Counted from the first letter of the stretch, positions 44,604-54,580 are shown. The stretch is DNA of 64,000 nucleotides from Pseudomonas citronellolis (GCF_029335315.1 NZ_JARJLT010000118.1:1-64000); one strand, 5' to 3'. Notes: generated by a model from the letters alone, not told the origin. Numbers and translations: made by a program.

Positions 44604-44631
44604 TTGACGCCATCTCGCGTCACCGCATAAT
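44604..44631 (+). promoter_or_regulatory. Predicted sigma-70 promoter of the dynamin-like gene
   Basis: TTGACG (44604-44609), 16-base spacer, CATAAT (44626-44631). Five of six bases match consensus at each box. It lies 49 bases before the start codon of the dynamin-like gene and after the end of yggU, so the GTPase is probably transcribed independently of the proC-yggT-yggU genes. Confidence 0.6.
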
Positions 44632-44680
44632 CCAGGCATTCTTTCCCGCGCAGGATGCGCCAGCCACAGGACCCGCCTGG

Positions 44681-46648
44681 ATGAGCATGGAACGACTCAG
44701 TCAGCAGATCGACGCCTACGTCACCTGGAAGCGGGAACTGGTCCGGGACATCATCCGCTATCGCAGCTGGCTGGAGCAGTGCCGGCTGAACAGCCCGGAG
44801 ATCGACGCGCGCCTGGAACGCATCCTGCGGCTGCTGCGCCTGGACCACATCACCCTGGCCTTCGTCGGCGAGTTCTCCCGCGGCAAGACCGAGCTGATCA
44901 ACAGCCTGTTCTTCTCCGAGTACGGCCAGCGCATGCTGCCGTCCCACGCCGGGCGCACCACCATGTGCCCCACCGAGATCTTCTTCGACCCGCGCTCGGA
45001 ACGCCCCTACATCCGCCTGCTGCCGATCGAGACGCGGGTGGCCGACGCCAGCATCGCGCGCTTCAAGCAGGTGCCGCGGCACTGGGTGAACATTCCCCTG
45101 GACCTGAGCGACCCGGCCAACATGGCCCAGGCCTTCGCGCAGACCGCCCGGACCAAGGCCCTGCCGGTGGAACAGGCGATCCAGCTCGGTTTCCTGCCGG
45201 ACATGCTCGAGGCCGCCGACCGCCCCGGCTACGTGCAGGTGCCGGCCTGGCGCCACGCCCTGGTCAACTTCGACCACCCGCTGCTGCGCCACGGCCTGCG
45301 CATCCTCGACACGCCCGGCCTGAACGCCCTGGGCAGCGAGCCGGAACTGACCCTGTCGATGCTGCCCAACGCCCAGGCGGTGGTCTTCCTGCTGGCCGCC
45401 GACACCGGCGTCAGCGCGTCCGACATGGCGGTCTGGGAAGAGCACGTGCGGCAACTGGTGGAAGACGGCCAGTGCAGCCTCTACGCGGTGCTGAACAAGA
45501 TCGACGTGCTCTGGGACGACCTCGCCGGCGACGCCTTCGTGCACAACGCCATCCAGCGCATCCGCCAGGCCACCGCCCGCCAGCTGGGCATCGCCACCGA
45601 CGCCGTGCTGCCGCTATCGGCCAAGCAGGCGCTGCTGGCCAAGGTGCGCAAGGACCCGGAGTTGCTCGCCCGCAGCCAGCTGGAAAGCCTCGAGACGCTG
45701 CTCTGCGAACGCATAGTGGCGGACAAGGAGCGCCTTCTGGAGAACGCCGTGCTCGGCCAGGTGCTGGGCCTGCTGAATAACAGCCAGCACACCCTGCGCA
45801 CCCGCCTGGACCGCGTTCGCGAGCAGCAGGCGCAACTGGAGAACCAGCAGCAGGACAGCGGCCAGCTGCTGTTCGAGCTGACCGCGCGGACCAAGGACGA
45901 CCACGGCGTGCACCACCGCCGCCTGCTCAACCTGAAGACCAACCAGCGCCTGCTGCGCCGCCAGGGTGAGCTGCTCGGCCGCGCGGTGAGCGCCGAGCGC
46001 CTGGAACAGCACCTGGCCAAGGTCCACGAGAAGCTGCGCGGCAGCTGGACCACCCTGGGCATCAACCACGCCATCCTGAACTTCTTCCAGGCCGTCGAGG
46101 GCGACCTGCACACCCTGCAGCACGAAGCCGAACTGGGTAACCGCATGGTCGATGCCATCTACCTGCGGCACAACCAGGAAAACCCGCTGCAGGCCCTGGA
46201 CGCCCCGCGCTTCGACGTGGAGGCCTACCAGCGCGAGCTGGGTCGCCTGCGCGAGAAGGCCGACCGCTTCCGCCTACAGCTCAAGACCCTGCTCACCGAG
46301 CAACGCCTGCTGACCCGGCGCTTCTTCGCCACCCTGGCCCAGGAAGTCATCCGCCTGCACCAGCGCCTGCGCGAGGAAGCCGGGCAGTGGGCTGCCGACG
46401 CGCTGATGCCGCTGATGCAGTACACCCTGGAGAACAAGCAGCTGCTGGAAACCCACATGCTGCGCCTGAAGGCCCTGGCCCAGGAGACCCAGCAGGTGCG
46501 CGAACGCTCGCTGCTGATGGGGCGCTACCAGCAGGAGCTGGAGAAGCAGCTGGCCGAGGCTTCGGAAATCCTCCGCCTGCTGCGCCGCCCGGCGCCGCTG
46601 CAACGCCAGGCCAGAGTCGTCTCCCTGCCCGGCTCGCAACGCGCCTGA
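44681..46648 (+). CDS. Dynamin-like large GTPase
   Basis: Bacterial dynamin-family protein of 655 residues. The G domain has G1 GEFSRGKTELINSLF (residues 63-77), a candidate G2 Thr in AGRTTMCPTEI (90-100), G3 LDTPGLNALG (209-218) and G4 LNKIDVLW (271-278). The remaining 370 residues are highly helical with coiled-coil character (LRTRLDRVREQQAQLENQQQ) and end in a Gln/Glu/Leu-rich helix and basic tail. No clear transmembrane hairpin is seen, unlike classical BDLPs. Bacterial dynamins remodel or protect membranes, and some act against phage; which applies here is unknown. It stands alone between yggU and metX, a place I do not recall being occupied in P. aeruginosa. Confidence 0.85.
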   Translation: MSMERLSQQIDAYVTWKRELVRDIIRYRSWLEQCRLNSPEIDARLERILRLLRLDHITLAFVGEFSRGKTELINSLFFSEYGQRMLPSHAGRTTMCPTEIFFDPRSERPYIRLLPIETRVADASIARFKQVPRHWVNIPLDLSDPANMAQAFAQTARTKALPVEQAIQLGFLPDMLEAADRPGYVQVPAWRHALVNFDHPLLRHGLRILDTPGLNALGSEPELTLSMLPNAQAVVFLLAADTGVSASDMAVWEEHVRQLVEDGQCSLYAVLNKIDVLWDDLAGDAFVHNAIQRIRQATARQLGIATDAVLPLSAKQALLAKVRKDPELLARSQLESLETLLCERIVADKERLLENAVLGQVLGLLNNSQHTLRTRLDRVREQQAQLENQQQDSGQLLFELTARTKDDHGVHHRRLLNLKTNQRLLRRQGELLGRAVSAERLEQHLAKVHEKLRGSWTTLGINHAILNFFQAVEGDLHTLQHEAELGNRMVDAIYLRHNQENPLQALDAPRFDVEAYQRELGRLREKADRFRLQLKTLLTEQRLLTRRFFATLAQEVIRLHQRLREEAGQWAADALMPLMQYTLENKQLLETHMLRLKALAQETQQVRERSLLMGRYQQELEKQLAEASEILRLLRRPAPLQRQARVVSLPGSQRA

Positions 46649-46728
46649 AACGCTTGAAGGGCAGCGGCTTGCCGCAGGGGGCGGTGCTCTTTAGACTGGC
46701 GCCCTCCTTTTATTCTTGAGCCGGGTCG

Positions 46729-47868
46729 ATGCCAACAGTCTTCCCCGAAGATTCCGTCGGTCTGGTCACCCCCCAGACGCTGCACTTCAGCGAACCGCTG
46801 GCCCTGGCCAGCGGCAGGACGCTGCCCGAATACCAGCTGGTGATCGAGACCTACGGCGAGCTGAACGCCACGGCGAGCAACGCCGTGCTGATCTGCCACG
46901 CCCTGTCCGGCCACCACCACGCCGCCGGCTTCCACAGCGAGGAAGATCGCAAGCCGGGCTGGTGGGACAGCTGCATCGGCCCCGGCAAGCCCATCGACAC
47001 CCGCAAGTTCTTCGTCGTGGCGCTGAACAACCTCGGCGGCTGCAACGGCTCCACCGGCCCCACCAGCAGCAACCCCGCGACCGGCCGCGTCTATGGCTCG
47101 GACTTCCCGGTGGTCACCGTGGAAGACTGGGTCAACAGCCAGGCGCGCCTGGCCGACCGCCTGGGTATCGCCCAATGGGCCGCGGTGATCGGCGGCAGCC
47201 TGGGTGGCATGCAGGCGCTGCAGTGGACCATCACCTACCCCGAGCGGGTCCGCCACTGCCTGTGCATCGCCAGCGCGCCCAAGCTCTCGGCACAGAACAT
47301 CGCCTTCAACGAAGTGGCGCGCCAGGCCATCCTTTCCGACCCGGAATTCTTCGATGGCCACTTCCAGGAACAGGGCGTGATCCCCCGCCGCGGCCTGCGC
47401 CTGGCGCGCATGGTCGGGCACATCACCTACCTGTCCGACGACGCCATGGGCGAGAAATTCGGCCGCGACCGCAAGGCCGAGAAGCTCAACTACGACCTGT
47501 ACAACGTCGAATTCCAGGTCGAGAGCTACCTGCGCTACCAGGGCGAGGAGTTCTCCACCCGCTTCGACGCCAACACCTACCTGCTGATGACCAAGGCGCT
47601 GGACTACTTCGACCCGGCCTCGGCCCACGACGGCGACCTGGTGCGTACCCTGGCCGGGGTCAAGGCGGACTTCTGCCTGATGTCCTTCACCACCGACTGG
47701 CGCTTCTCCCCGGCGCGCTCGCGGGAGATCGTCGACGCCCTGATCGCGGCGAAGAAGAACGTCAGCTACCTGGAGATCGACGCACCGCAGGGCCACGACG
47801 CCTTCCTCATGCCGATCCCCCGCTACCTGCAAGCCTTCAGCGGCTACATGAACCGCATCAGCGTATAA
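46729..47868 (+). CDS. metX: Homoserine O-acyltransferase (probably O-succinyltransferase) MetX
   Basis: Alpha/beta-hydrolase-fold enzyme of 379 residues activating homoserine for methionine synthesis. The nucleophile elbow is [36 protein letters not shown] near the start, the catalytic Asp in [10 protein letters not shown] and His in [12 protein letters not shown] complete the triad. Pseudomonas MetX proteins use succinyl-CoA despite the MetX fold. Followed by metW after nine bases; the metXW pair is conserved. Upstream 80 bases carry TTTAGACT-like sequence but no riboswitch I recognise. Confidence 0.96.
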   Translation: MPTVFPEDSVGLVTPQTLHFSEPLALASGRTLPEYQLVIETYGELNATASNAVLICHALSGHHHAAGFHSEEDRKPGWWDSCIGPGKPIDTRKFFVVALNNLGGCNGSTGPTSSNPATGRVYGSDFPVVTVEDWVNSQARLADRLGIAQWAAVIGGSLGGMQALQWTITYPERVRHCLCIASAPKLSAQNIAFNEVARQAILSDPEFFDGHFQEQGVIPRRGLRLARMVGHITYLSDDAMGEKFGRDRKAEKLNYDLYNVEFQVESYLRYQGEEFSTRFDANTYLLMTKALDYFDPASAHDGDLVRTLAGVKADFCLMSFTTDWRFSPARSREIVDALIAAKKNVSYLEIDAPQGHDAFLMPIPRYLQAFSGYMNRISV

Positions 47869-47877
47869 AGGAAGACC

Positions 47878-48498
47878 ATGCGCGCCGACCTGGAAATCAT
47901 CCAAGACTGGATCCCCGCCGGCAGCCGGGTGCTCGACCTCGGCTGCGGCGACGGCGAGCTGCTCGCCTGGCTGGCCGAACACAAGCAGGTGACCGGCTAC
48001 GGCCTGGAGATCGACAGCGATAACATCGCCAAATGCATCGAACGCGGTGTGAACGTCATCGAGCAGGACCTCGACAAGGGCCTCGGCAGCTTCGCCAGCA
48101 ACAGCTTCGACGTAGTGGTCATGACCCAGGCCCTGCAGGCCGTGCACTACCCCGACAAGATCCTCGAGGAAATGCTCCGCGTCGGCCGCACATGCATCAT
48201 CACCTTCCCCAACTTCGGCCACTGGCGCTGCCGCTGGTACCTGGCGCGCAACGGCCGCATGCCGGTGTCGGAGTTCCTTCCCTACACCTGGTACAACACG
48301 CCGAACATCCACTTCTGCACCTTCTGGGACTTCGAGGCGCTGTGCCGCGAGCAGCGCCTGCGGGTGCTCGACCGCCTGGCCGTGGACCGTGATCACCGTC
48401 ATTCCTGGGTGTGCCGAGTTTGGCCTAATCTGTTGGGTGAAATCGGTATCTACCGGGTCAGCGGTCCAAGCCTGCCGGACCACCGCATCGCCGTCTGA
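47878..48498 (+). CDS. metW: Methionine biosynthesis protein MetW
   Basis: Class I SAM-dependent methyltransferase-like protein of 206 residues. The SAM motif is VLDLGCGDGELLAWL, followed by GYGLEIDSDNIAKCIERGVN; FPNFGHWRCRWYLARNGRMP is a MetW hallmark. MetW works together with MetX in Pseudomonas, enhancing homoserine acylation; no methyl acceptor is established. It starts nine bases after metX with AAGGAAG as ribosome site. Confidence 0.96.
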   Translation: MRADLEIIQDWIPAGSRVLDLGCGDGELLAWLAEHKQVTGYGLEIDSDNIAKCIERGVNVIEQDLDKGLGSFASNSFDVVVMTQALQAVHYPDKILEEMLRVGRTCIITFPNFGHWRCRWYLARNGRMPVSEFLPYTWYNTPNIHFCTFWDFEALCREQRLRVLDRLAVDRDHRHSWVCRVWPNLLGEIGIYRVSGPSLPDHRIAV

Positions 48499-48533
48499 AC
48501 CGCCCGGGGCCCCGAACCCAGGAGAAGAAAACC

Positions 48534-48956
48534 ATGCGTCGCCTAGCCTCCCTGCTGCTCTGCCTGTTCCTCGCCCTGCCGGCCTTCGCCGAGCAGGCCC
48601 AGACCCTGGGGGACCTCAAGGTCCACTACAGCGTCTACAACTCCAGCTTCCTGCAGCCCAAGGTGGCCGCGGCGGTCGGCGTGGTGCGCAGCAAGGCCCA
48701 GGGCGTGGTCAACATCGTGCCGCTGGACGCCGCCGGCAAGCCGGCCCAGGTCACCGTTTCCGGCACGGCCAAGAACCTCATGGGCCAGCCGATCCCGCTG
48801 ACCTTCAAGCGCGTGGTCGAAGAAGGCGCGGTCTACCACATCGCCCAGTTCCCCATCGAAGGCCGTGACACCCTGACCTTCGACATCCAGGTACAACAGG
48901 GTTCCGAAGCCCCGCAAAGCTTCGAGTTCCTCCAGGAAATCTACCCAGACGAATGA
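48534..48956 (+). CDS. DUF4426 periplasmic protein
   Basis: Secreted protein of 140 residues. Signal peptide [19 protein letters not shown] is followed by a domain beginning [20 protein letters not shown], typical of DUF4426. The function is unknown. It lies 35 bases after metW and overlaps rdgB by four bases (ATGA), so it is cotranscribed and coupled, as in P. aeruginosa (PA0388). The ribosome site is AGGAGAAG. Confidence 0.87.
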   Translation: MRRLASLLLCLFLALPAFAEQAQTLGDLKVHYSVYNSSFLQPKVAAAVGVVRSKAQGVVNIVPLDAAGKPAQVTVSGTAKNLMGQPIPLTFKRVVEEGAVYHIAQFPIEGRDTLTFDIQVQQGSEAPQSFEFLQEIYPDE

Positions 48957-49546
48957 TCAAGCTCGACCAACTGGTGCTGGCCAGTCACAACGCCGGCAAA
49001 CTCAAGGAACTCCAGGCCATGCTCGGCGCCCACGTGCAGGTGCGCTCGATCGGCGAGTTCAGCGACGTGGAGCCGGAGGAAACCGGCCTGTCATTCGTCG
49101 AGAACGCCATCCTCAAGGCGCGCAACGCCGCGCGCATCTCCGGGCTGCCCGCGCTGGCCGACGATTCCGGCCTGGCGGTGGACTTCCTCGGCGGCGCGCC
49201 GGGCATCTATTCCGCGCGCTACGCCGACGGCAAGGGTGACGCGGCGAACAACGCCAAGCTGCTGGACGCCCTCAAGGACGTGCCCGACGAGCAGCGCGGC
49301 GCGCAGTTCGTCAGCGTGCTGGCCCTGGTGCGGCATGCCGACGACCCGCTGCCGATCCTCTGCGAAGGCCTCTGGGAAGGCAGCATCCTGCGCGAAGCGC
49401 GCGGCGAGCACGGCTTCGGCTACGATCCGCTGTTCTGGGTGCCGGAAGCCGAGTGCTCCAGCGCCGAGCTGCCGCCCGAGCAGAAGAACCGCCTGAGCCA
49501 TCGCGCCCGCGCCATGGCCCTGCTCAAGCAGCGGCTGGGACTATGA
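48953..49546 (+). CDS. rdgB: dITP/XTP pyrophosphatase RdgB
   Basis: House-cleaning nucleotide pyrophosphatase of 197 residues (Ham1 family) removing dITP, dXTP and similar from the pool. The substrate motif [16 protein letters not shown] opens the protein; [40 protein letters not shown] and [12 protein letters not shown] are the family core. Overlaps the preceding gene and hemW by four bases each, forming a tightly coupled set. Confidence 0.97.
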   Translation: MIKLDQLVLASHNAGKLKELQAMLGAHVQVRSIGEFSDVEPEETGLSFVENAILKARNAARISGLPALADDSGLAVDFLGGAPGIYSARYADGKGDAANNAKLLDALKDVPDEQRGAQFVSVLALVRHADDPLPILCEGLWEGSILREARGEHGFGYDPLFWVPEAECSSAELPPEQKNRLSHRARAMALLKQRLGL

Positions 49547-50730
49547 GCCAGGCAGGACGCCACGGGCTCGAAGGCGGGCCCCTGGCTTCCGCCTTCCGCC
49601 TGCCAGCGTTGTCGGCGTACGTGCACATCCCCTGGTGCGTGCGCAAATGCCCGTACTGCGACTTCAACTCCCACGCCGCCGGCCCCGAGCTGCCCGAGGA
49701 TGCCTACGTCCAGGCCCTGCTCGCCGACCTGGCGGCTGACCGGCGCCACGTCCACGGCCGCAGGCTGACCTCGATCTTCTTCGGCGGCGGCACCCCCAGC
49801 CTGTTCTCCGCCAATGCCCTGGGGCGCATCCTCGAAGGCCTGGAGCGTGAAGTCGGCTTCGAGGACGACATCGAGATCACCCTGGAGGCCAACCCCGGCA
49901 CCTTCGAGCAGGCCAAGTTCGCCGACTACCGCGCCCTGGGCATCAACCGCCTGTCCATTGGCGTGCAGAGCTTCCAGGCCGCCAAGCTCAAGGCCCTGGG
50001 CCGCATCCATGACGGCGACGAGGCGATCCGCGCGGCGGACATGGCGCGCCGGGCCGGCTTCGACAACTTCAACCTCGACCTGATGCACGGCCTGCCCGAA
50101 CAGAGCGTGGCCGACGCCCTGGCCGACCTGGAACAGGCCATCGCCCTGGCCCCGACGCACCTGTCCTGGTACCAGCTGACCATGGAGCCGAACACGGTGT
50201 TCTGGAGCCAGCCGCCGGAGCTGCCGGAGGACGACGCCCTCTGGGAAATCCAGGAGGCCGGCCAGGCTCGCCTGGCGCAAGCCGGCTACCTGCAGTACGA
50301 GACCTCGGCCTACGCCCGCGACGGCCTGCGCGCCCGGCACAACCTGAACTACTGGACCTTCGGCGACTTCCTCGGCATCGGTGCCGGCGCCCACGCCAAG
50401 CTCAGCAGCCCCGAGGGTCGCATCCTGCGCACCTGGAAGACCCGCCTGCCAAAGGACTACCTGAACCCGGACAAGGCCTTCCAGGCCGGCGAACGCCCCC
50501 TGGAAGCGGAAGACCTGCCCTTCGAGTTCATGATGAACGCGCTGCGCCTGGTAGACGGCGTCCCCGCCGAACTCTACGAACAGCGCACCGGCCAGCCCCT
50601 GGCGAGCATCGCCGAAGCCTGCCGCGCCGCCCGCGCCAAGGGCCTGCTCGCCGACGACCCGGCCCGCCTGCGCCCAACCGAGCGCGGCCAGCTGTTCCTC
50701 AACGACCTGCTGCAGCACTTCCTGCCCTGA
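49543..50730 (+). CDS. hemW: HemW: radical SAM heme chaperone
   Basis: Radical SAM protein of 395 residues, formerly called oxygen-independent coproporphyrinogen III oxidase-like and now viewed as a heme chaperone. The iron-sulfur motif is [20 protein letters not shown] (C-x3-C-x2-C). [33 protein letters not shown] and [20 protein letters not shown] follow, and the C-terminal HemN domain is present. An N-terminal stretch of about 22 residues precedes the conserved part. The ATG overlaps the rdgB stop (ATGA). Confidence 0.94.
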   Translation: MSQAGRHGLEGGPLASAFRLPALSAYVHIPWCVRKCPYCDFNSHAAGPELPEDAYVQALLADLAADRRHVHGRRLTSIFFGGGTPSLFSANALGRILEGLEREVGFEDDIEITLEANPGTFEQAKFADYRALGINRLSIGVQSFQAAKLKALGRIHDGDEAIRAADMARRAGFDNFNLDLMHGLPEQSVADALADLEQAIALAPTHLSWYQLTMEPNTVFWSQPPELPEDDALWEIQEAGQARLAQAGYLQYETSAYARDGLRARHNLNYWTFGDFLGIGAGAHAKLSSPEGRILRTWKTRLPKDYLNPDKAFQAGERPLEAEDLPFEFMMNALRLVDGVPAELYEQRTGQPLASIAEACRAARAKGLLADDPARLRPTERGQLFLNDLLQHFLP

Positions 50731-50792
50731 TGCCACCCGGACCGGGGGACGTGTAAACTCCCCCGGCGACCGCCTTCGTCCAAGGAGCCTGC

Positions 50793-51116
50793 ATGGACTT
50801 CGTCCTCGACCTGATCGCCAGCGCCTCGCGCTGGAGCCGCAGCCATCTGTCTGATATCGCCCTGGCGATCATGGCCACCCTGCTGGTGCTGTTCGGCCCG
50901 GCGATCAACGCCTGGATCCAGCAGCGCATCGGCAGCCTCAACTTCGTCTTCCGCACCCTGCTGTTCGTGCTGATCTGCGCGGTGGGCTACGGCCTGGCGA
51001 TGGTCTTCGTCACGCCCTGGGTCGCCCACGGCCTGAGCTACTTCAACAACTACACCCTGGCGCCGGTGCTGCTGTTGCTGTTCTTCATCATCGGCATGAT
51101 CGCCGACCGCAGCTGA
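50793..51116 (+). CDS. DUF3392 membrane protein
   Basis: Membrane protein of 107 residues with three predicted helices (DIALAIMATLLVLFGPAINA; FVFRTLLFVLICAVGYGLAM; LAPVLLLLFFIIGMIA). The family DUF3392 has no known role. It lies 62 bases after hemW and has AAGGAG as ribosome site. It is probably the tail of the same transcript or has its own promoter, since GTAAACTCC occurs in the gap. Confidence 0.82.
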   Translation: MDFVLDLIASASRWSRSHLSDIALAIMATLLVLFGPAINAWIQQRIGSLNFVFRTLLFVLICAVGYGLAMVFVTPWVAHGLSYFNNYTLAPVLLLLFFIIGMIADRS

Positions 51117-51167
51117 CGCGGGCTGCTAGTGTTTCCCCAGTAGCCAACACGCAGCCGGGGAAACGCC

Positions 51168-51422
51168 ATGAAACCGATCAAGCACCTGTACCTGCACTTC
51201 ACCGACGGGCAGCGCCTGGCGCTGCGTTTCCCGCAGCAGAGCGACGACCCGCTGGAGGTCGCCCGGGGCATTCGCAAGCAGCTTGAGTCGCCGTTCCTCA
51301 GCATCGAGGTGGACGGCGACCTGCTGATGATCCCCCGGGAAAGCATCAAGTACCTGCAGATCAGCCCGGCGCCCGCGCGCCTGCCGGACCCGACGGTGCT
51401 GGGCGCAGAACTGATCGAATGA
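51168..51422 (+). CDS. Conserved hypothetical protein, 84 residues
   Basis: Small protein beginning MKPIKHLYLHFTDGQRLALR with a pattern of short beta-strands (LALRFPQQSDDPLEV, FLSIEVDGDLLMIPRESIKY). No membrane segment or signal. I do not recognise a named family; a counterpart occurs at this place in P. aeruginosa as far as I recall. The start has GGGGAAAC upstream. Only 12 bases separate its stop from that of the convergent DUF1329 gene, with no terminator visible. Confidence 0.75.
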   Translation: MKPIKHLYLHFTDGQRLALRFPQQSDDPLEVARGIRKQLESPFLSIEVDGDLLMIPRESIKYLQISPAPARLPDPTVLGAELIE

Positions 51423-51434
51423 GCCCCTGCCGGA

Positions 51435-52781
51435 TCAGTTGCCTTCGCGGCGCAGCGCTTGCGGCGTGAAGTCGCGCGGGCCCAGGTTCACGTGGAAGTC
51501 GTACATCGGCTCGTTGTTGTCCAGGCCGTCGACGAAGTAGCGCTTGCCGGCGAAGTCGTACAGCGCCTCCAGGGTGCTGGAGACCATGGGCACGTCGTAG
51601 TAGTTGACCGGGTGCACTTCCTGGGCGCGGATCAGCTTGCCATCGGCGTCGTAGATGTCGCTGCCGAGGATCTGCCAGCTGTCCTCGTCGAGGTAGAAGC
51701 GGCGCTTGGCGAAAGGATGGCTGTAGCCGGTGCGCAGGCTCGCCTCGACCACCCAGACGCGGTGCGGCTCGTAGCGCAGCAGCTCGGGATTGAGGGTGCT
51801 GCGGCCAAGGATGCGCTCGTAGGGAATGCCCTTCTGGTGCACCTGGTAGCTGTTGTACGGCACCAGCATCTCGCGCTTGCCGAGCAGCGTCCATTCGTAG
51901 CGGTCCGGGGCGCCGTTGTAGACGTCCACGGTGTCCGCCGTGGCCAGGCCGTAGGTGTCCGGCTGGGCGCTGTCGTAGGCCAGGCTCGGCAGCCGCCGCA
52001 CGCGCCGCTCACCGCGGCTGAAGCGCCAGGCGCGGCGAGTGGCGAGGACCTGGTCGATGGTTTCCTGCACCAGCAGCGCCGAGCCGGACAGCTTGGAAGG
52101 CGCCACCACCGTGTACTTGTAGAAGAACAGGGTGTTGTTCAGCTGCTGCGGCGTCATGCCCTCGCGGCCATAGACGAAGTAGGCGTCGCGCTCCATCTTC
52201 AGCAGGTTGTAGTCGCCGCTGGCGAGCACCGCCGCCTGGTTGGTGACCATGTGCAGCTGGTCGCCCCGGTAGCGCATGATGTGGTTCCAGATGGCTTCCA
52301 GACCGCTTTGCGGGATCGGGAACGGCGCGCCGGCGGCCGCGCCCTGTACGCCGTTGCCGTCGGCGATCAGCTCGGCGTGCTCGGCGTTGAAACGGGTGGC
52401 GTCGTACAGACGCTGCGGCAGCGAGGCGCTGCGCCGGCTGGGGAACACGCGCAGGTAATAGTCGGGGTTGGCCTGCAGCAACGCCTGGGTGCCCGGGCTG
52501 AGCAGGGCCTGGTATTGCGCCAGGTTCTTCGCGTCGACGCGGTACAGCTCCTTGTCGGCGGCGAAGGGGTCGAGGTGGTGCATACCCGGCTGGTAACCCG
52601 GCGGCGGCGTGGTGATGCCCCCGGTCCAGGGCGGGATGCTGCCACTGGCGTTCCCGGCCTTTTCCCCACCCAGTGGCGTCAGCTCCTGGCCCAGGCGCGC
52701 GGCCTGGTTCGCGTCCACCTTGGCCTGCGCGGGAAGCGCGCAGGCGGCGGCCAGCAGCAGTACGGCAACTTTGTTCAGCAC
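51435..52781 (-). CDS. DUF1329 periplasmic or outer-membrane associated protein
   Basis: Secreted protein of 448 residues. Signal peptide MLNKVAVLLLAAACALPAQA is followed by the DUF1329 domain (LTPLGGEKAGNASGSIPPWT, RRAWRFSRGERRVRRLPSLA, RRFYLDEDSWQILGSDIYDA). DUF1329 proteins resemble LolB/LolA folds and often pair with DUF1302 outer-membrane proteins and RND transporters in hydrophobic-substrate uptake or sterol loci; no such partner is near here. It sits alone between a + strand cluster and trmB, a place I do not associate with it in P. aeruginosa. The start has GGAGACTGC upstream. The 181 bases upstream contain only the trmB terminator. Confidence 0.85.
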   Translation of the reverse strand: MLNKVAVLLLAAACALPAQAKVDANQAARLGQELTPLGGEKAGNASGSIPPWTGGITTPPPGYQPGMHHLDPFAADKELYRVDAKNLAQYQALLSPGTQALLQANPDYYLRVFPSRRSASLPQRLYDATRFNAEHAELIADGNGVQGAAAGAPFPIPQSGLEAIWNHIMRYRGDQLHMVTNQAAVLASGDYNLLKMERDAYFVYGREGMTPQQLNNTLFFYKYTVVAPSKLSGSALLVQETIDQVLATRRAWRFSRGERRVRRLPSLAYDSAQPDTYGLATADTVDVYNGAPDRYEWTLLGKREMLVPYNSYQVHQKGIPYERILGRSTLNPELLRYEPHRVWVVEASLRTGYSHPFAKRRFYLDEDSWQILGSDIYDADGKLIRAQEVHPVNYYDVPMVSSTLEALYDFAGKRYFVDGLDNNEPMYDFHVNLGPRDFTPQALRREGN

Positions 52782-52920
52782 AGCAGTCTCCTTTGCGGCG
52801 GGCTGCCTGCCCGTCGCTGTTATTGTCGTGGCGGCGCGGGGCCGCTGGTTCGAGATTCAGCTTGCGAGGTGAGGTGGCCGTCCTGGCCGCCGGGTGGTCC
52901 CGGTCTGTTCTGTCGTCCAT

Positions 52921-52946
52921 GAAAAAGGCCTGCGCGGGCAGGCCTT
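52921..52946 (-). terminator. Terminator of trmB
   Basis: Stem AAGGCCTGC (52925-52933), loop GCGG, GCAGGCCTT (52938-52946), with an A tract at 52922-52926 that becomes a T run on the minus strand. It starts 17 bases after the trmB stop codon and separates it from the DUF1329 gene. Confidence 0.9.
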
Positions 52947-52962
52947 GCGGGGTGTCGCGGGG

Positions 52963-53682
52963 TCAGTCGACGCGCTGGAACTTCAGGTCCCAGACGCCGT
53001 GGCCGAGGCGTTCGCCGCGGCGTTCGAACTTGGTCACCGGGCGCTCGTCCGGGCGCGGCACGTAGGTGTTGTCGGCGGCCAGGTTGCGGTAGCCGGGCGC
53101 GGCGTTCATCACTTCCAGCATGTGCTCGGCGTACTGCTCCCAGTCGGTGGCCATGTGCAGCACGCCGCCGATCTTCAGCTTGCTGCGCACCAGCTCCGCC
53201 CAGGCCGGCTGGACGATGCGGCGCTTGTGGTGGCGCGCCTTGTGCCAGGGGTCGGGAAAGAACAGCAGCACGCGGTCGAGGCTGGCGTCGGCCACGCAGT
53301 CGCGCAGCACTTCCAGGGCGTCGCAGCTGTACACGCGGATGTTGTCGAGGTTCTGCGTCAGCATGCCGTTGAGCAGCGCGCCGACGCCCGGGCGATGCAC
53401 CTCGACGCCGATGAAGTCCTGTTCCGGCGCGGCGGCGGCCATCTCCAGAGTGGCGTGGCCCATGCCGAAGCCGATCTCGAAGGTGCGCGGCGCCTGGCGG
53501 CCGAACACCTGGTCGAAGTCGCGGGCGCCGTCGGCCAGCTCCAGGCCGAAGCGCGGCCAGCCCTGGTCGAGGCCGCGCTGCTGGCCCTCGGTCATGCGTC
53601 CGGCGCGCATCACGAAGCTCTTGATGGTGCGCATCGGCCGGTCGGTGGCCTGCTCGGCCTGGGGCTGCTGGGTATCGCTCAT
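52963..53682 (-). CDS. trmB: tRNA (guanine46-N7)-methyltransferase TrmB
   Basis: SAM-dependent tRNA methyltransferase of 239 residues. The start region carries [20 protein letters not shown], the SAM pocket is [20 protein letters not shown], and the substrate motif is [20 protein letters not shown]. The C-terminus [20 protein letters not shown] is diagnostic. It lies 91 bases after thiG on the same strand and is followed by its own terminator. Confidence 0.97.
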   Translation of the reverse strand: MSDTQQPQAEQATDRPMRTIKSFVMRAGRMTEGQQRGLDQGWPRFGLELADGARDFDQVFGRQAPRTFEIGFGMGHATLEMAAAAPEQDFIGVEVHRPGVGALLNGMLTQNLDNIRVYSCDALEVLRDCVADASLDRVLLFFPDPWHKARHHKRRIVQPAWAELVRSKLKIGGVLHMATDWEQYAEHMLEVMNAAPGYRNLAADNTYVPRPDERPVTKFERRGERLGHGVWDLKFQRVD

Positions 53683-53773
53683 GTTCGGACCTTGGAAAAA
53701 ATCGGGGCAGTGAAAGTGACGACGGGCCGGCCCGCTGCTGGCGAGCCGGCCCGCTCGGGGCGCCGGGCCGGGG

Positions 53774-54580
53774 TCAGCCGATCAGGCCGCTCATCGGCGA
53801 AGAGGCGCTGGCGTACAGTTTGCGCGGCATGCGCCCGGCCAGGTAGGCCAGGCGACCGGCGACGATCGCGTGCTTCATCGCCTCGGCCATCATCACCGGC
53901 TGCTGCGCATGGGCGATGGCGGTGTTCATCAGCACCGCCTCGCAACCCAGCTCCATGGCGATGGTGGCGTCGGAGGCGGTGCCCACGCCGGCGTCGACCA
54001 GCACCGGCACCGTGGCCTCTTCGAGGATGATGCGCAGGTTATAGGGGTTGCAGATGCCCAGCCCGGAACCGATCAGGCCGGCCAGCGGCATCACCGCGAT
54101 GCAGCCCATCTCGGCCAACTGGCGGGCGATGATCGGGTCGTCGCTGGTGTAGACCATGACGTCGAAGCCGTCCTTGACCAGCACTTCGGCGGCCTTGAGG
54201 GTTTCCACGACGTTGGGGAACAGGGTCTTCTGGTCGGCCAGGACTTCCAGCTTGACCAGGTTGTGGCCATCCAGCAGTTCGCGGGCCAGGCGGCAGGTGC
54301 GCACCGCCTCGACGGCGTCGTAGCAGCCGGCGGTATTCGGCAGGATGGTGTAGCGGTCCGGCGGGATCACGTCGAGCAGGTTCGGCTCGCCCGGGTTCTG
54401 GCCGATGTTGGTGCGGCGCACCGCCACGGTGACGATCTCCGCGCCGGAGGCCTCGATGGCGCGGCGGGTCTCGTCGAGATCCTGGTACTTGCCGGTGCCC
54501 ACCAGCAGGCGCGAGGCGTAGGTGCGCCCGGCGAGGGTGAAGGGCTTGTCGACCGGCAGGGTGGAAGAGGCTTGGCTCAT
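53774..54580 (-). CDS. thiG: Thiazole synthase ThiG
   Basis: TIM-barrel enzyme of 268 residues forming the thiazole phosphate of thiamine from deoxyxylulose phosphate, dehydroglycine and ThiS thiocarboxylate. [20 protein letters not shown] opens the domain, the Schiff-base lysine is in [17 protein letters not shown], and [20 protein letters not shown] binds phosphate. The ATG at 54580 has GAGGA upstream; six extra residues are possible. It follows thiS by 57 bases, the standard pair. Confidence 0.97.
   Translation of the reverse strand: MSQASSTLPVDKPFTLAGRTYASRLLVGTGKYQDLDETRRAIEASGAEIVTVAVRRTNIGQNPGEPNLLDVIPPDRYTILPNTAGCYDAVEAVRTCRLARELLDGHNLVKLEVLADQKTLFPNVVETLKAAEVLVKDGFDVMVYTSDDPIIARQLAEMGCIAVMPLAGLIGSGLGICNPYNLRIILEEATVPVLVDAGVGTASDATIAMELGCEAVLMNTAIAHAQQPVMMAEAMKHAIVAGRLAYLAGRMPRKLYASASSPMSGLIG

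Noticed and set aside
44681-46648. Dynamin-like gene considered as part of a mobile defence island
   Set aside because: No transposase, integrase, repeat or attachment site borders it, no known defence gene is adjacent, and its base composition by eye resembles its neighbours.
46649-46728. Possible S-adenosylmethionine or homocysteine-related riboswitch before metX
   Set aside because: The gap is only 80 bases and shows no recognisable aptamer pattern.
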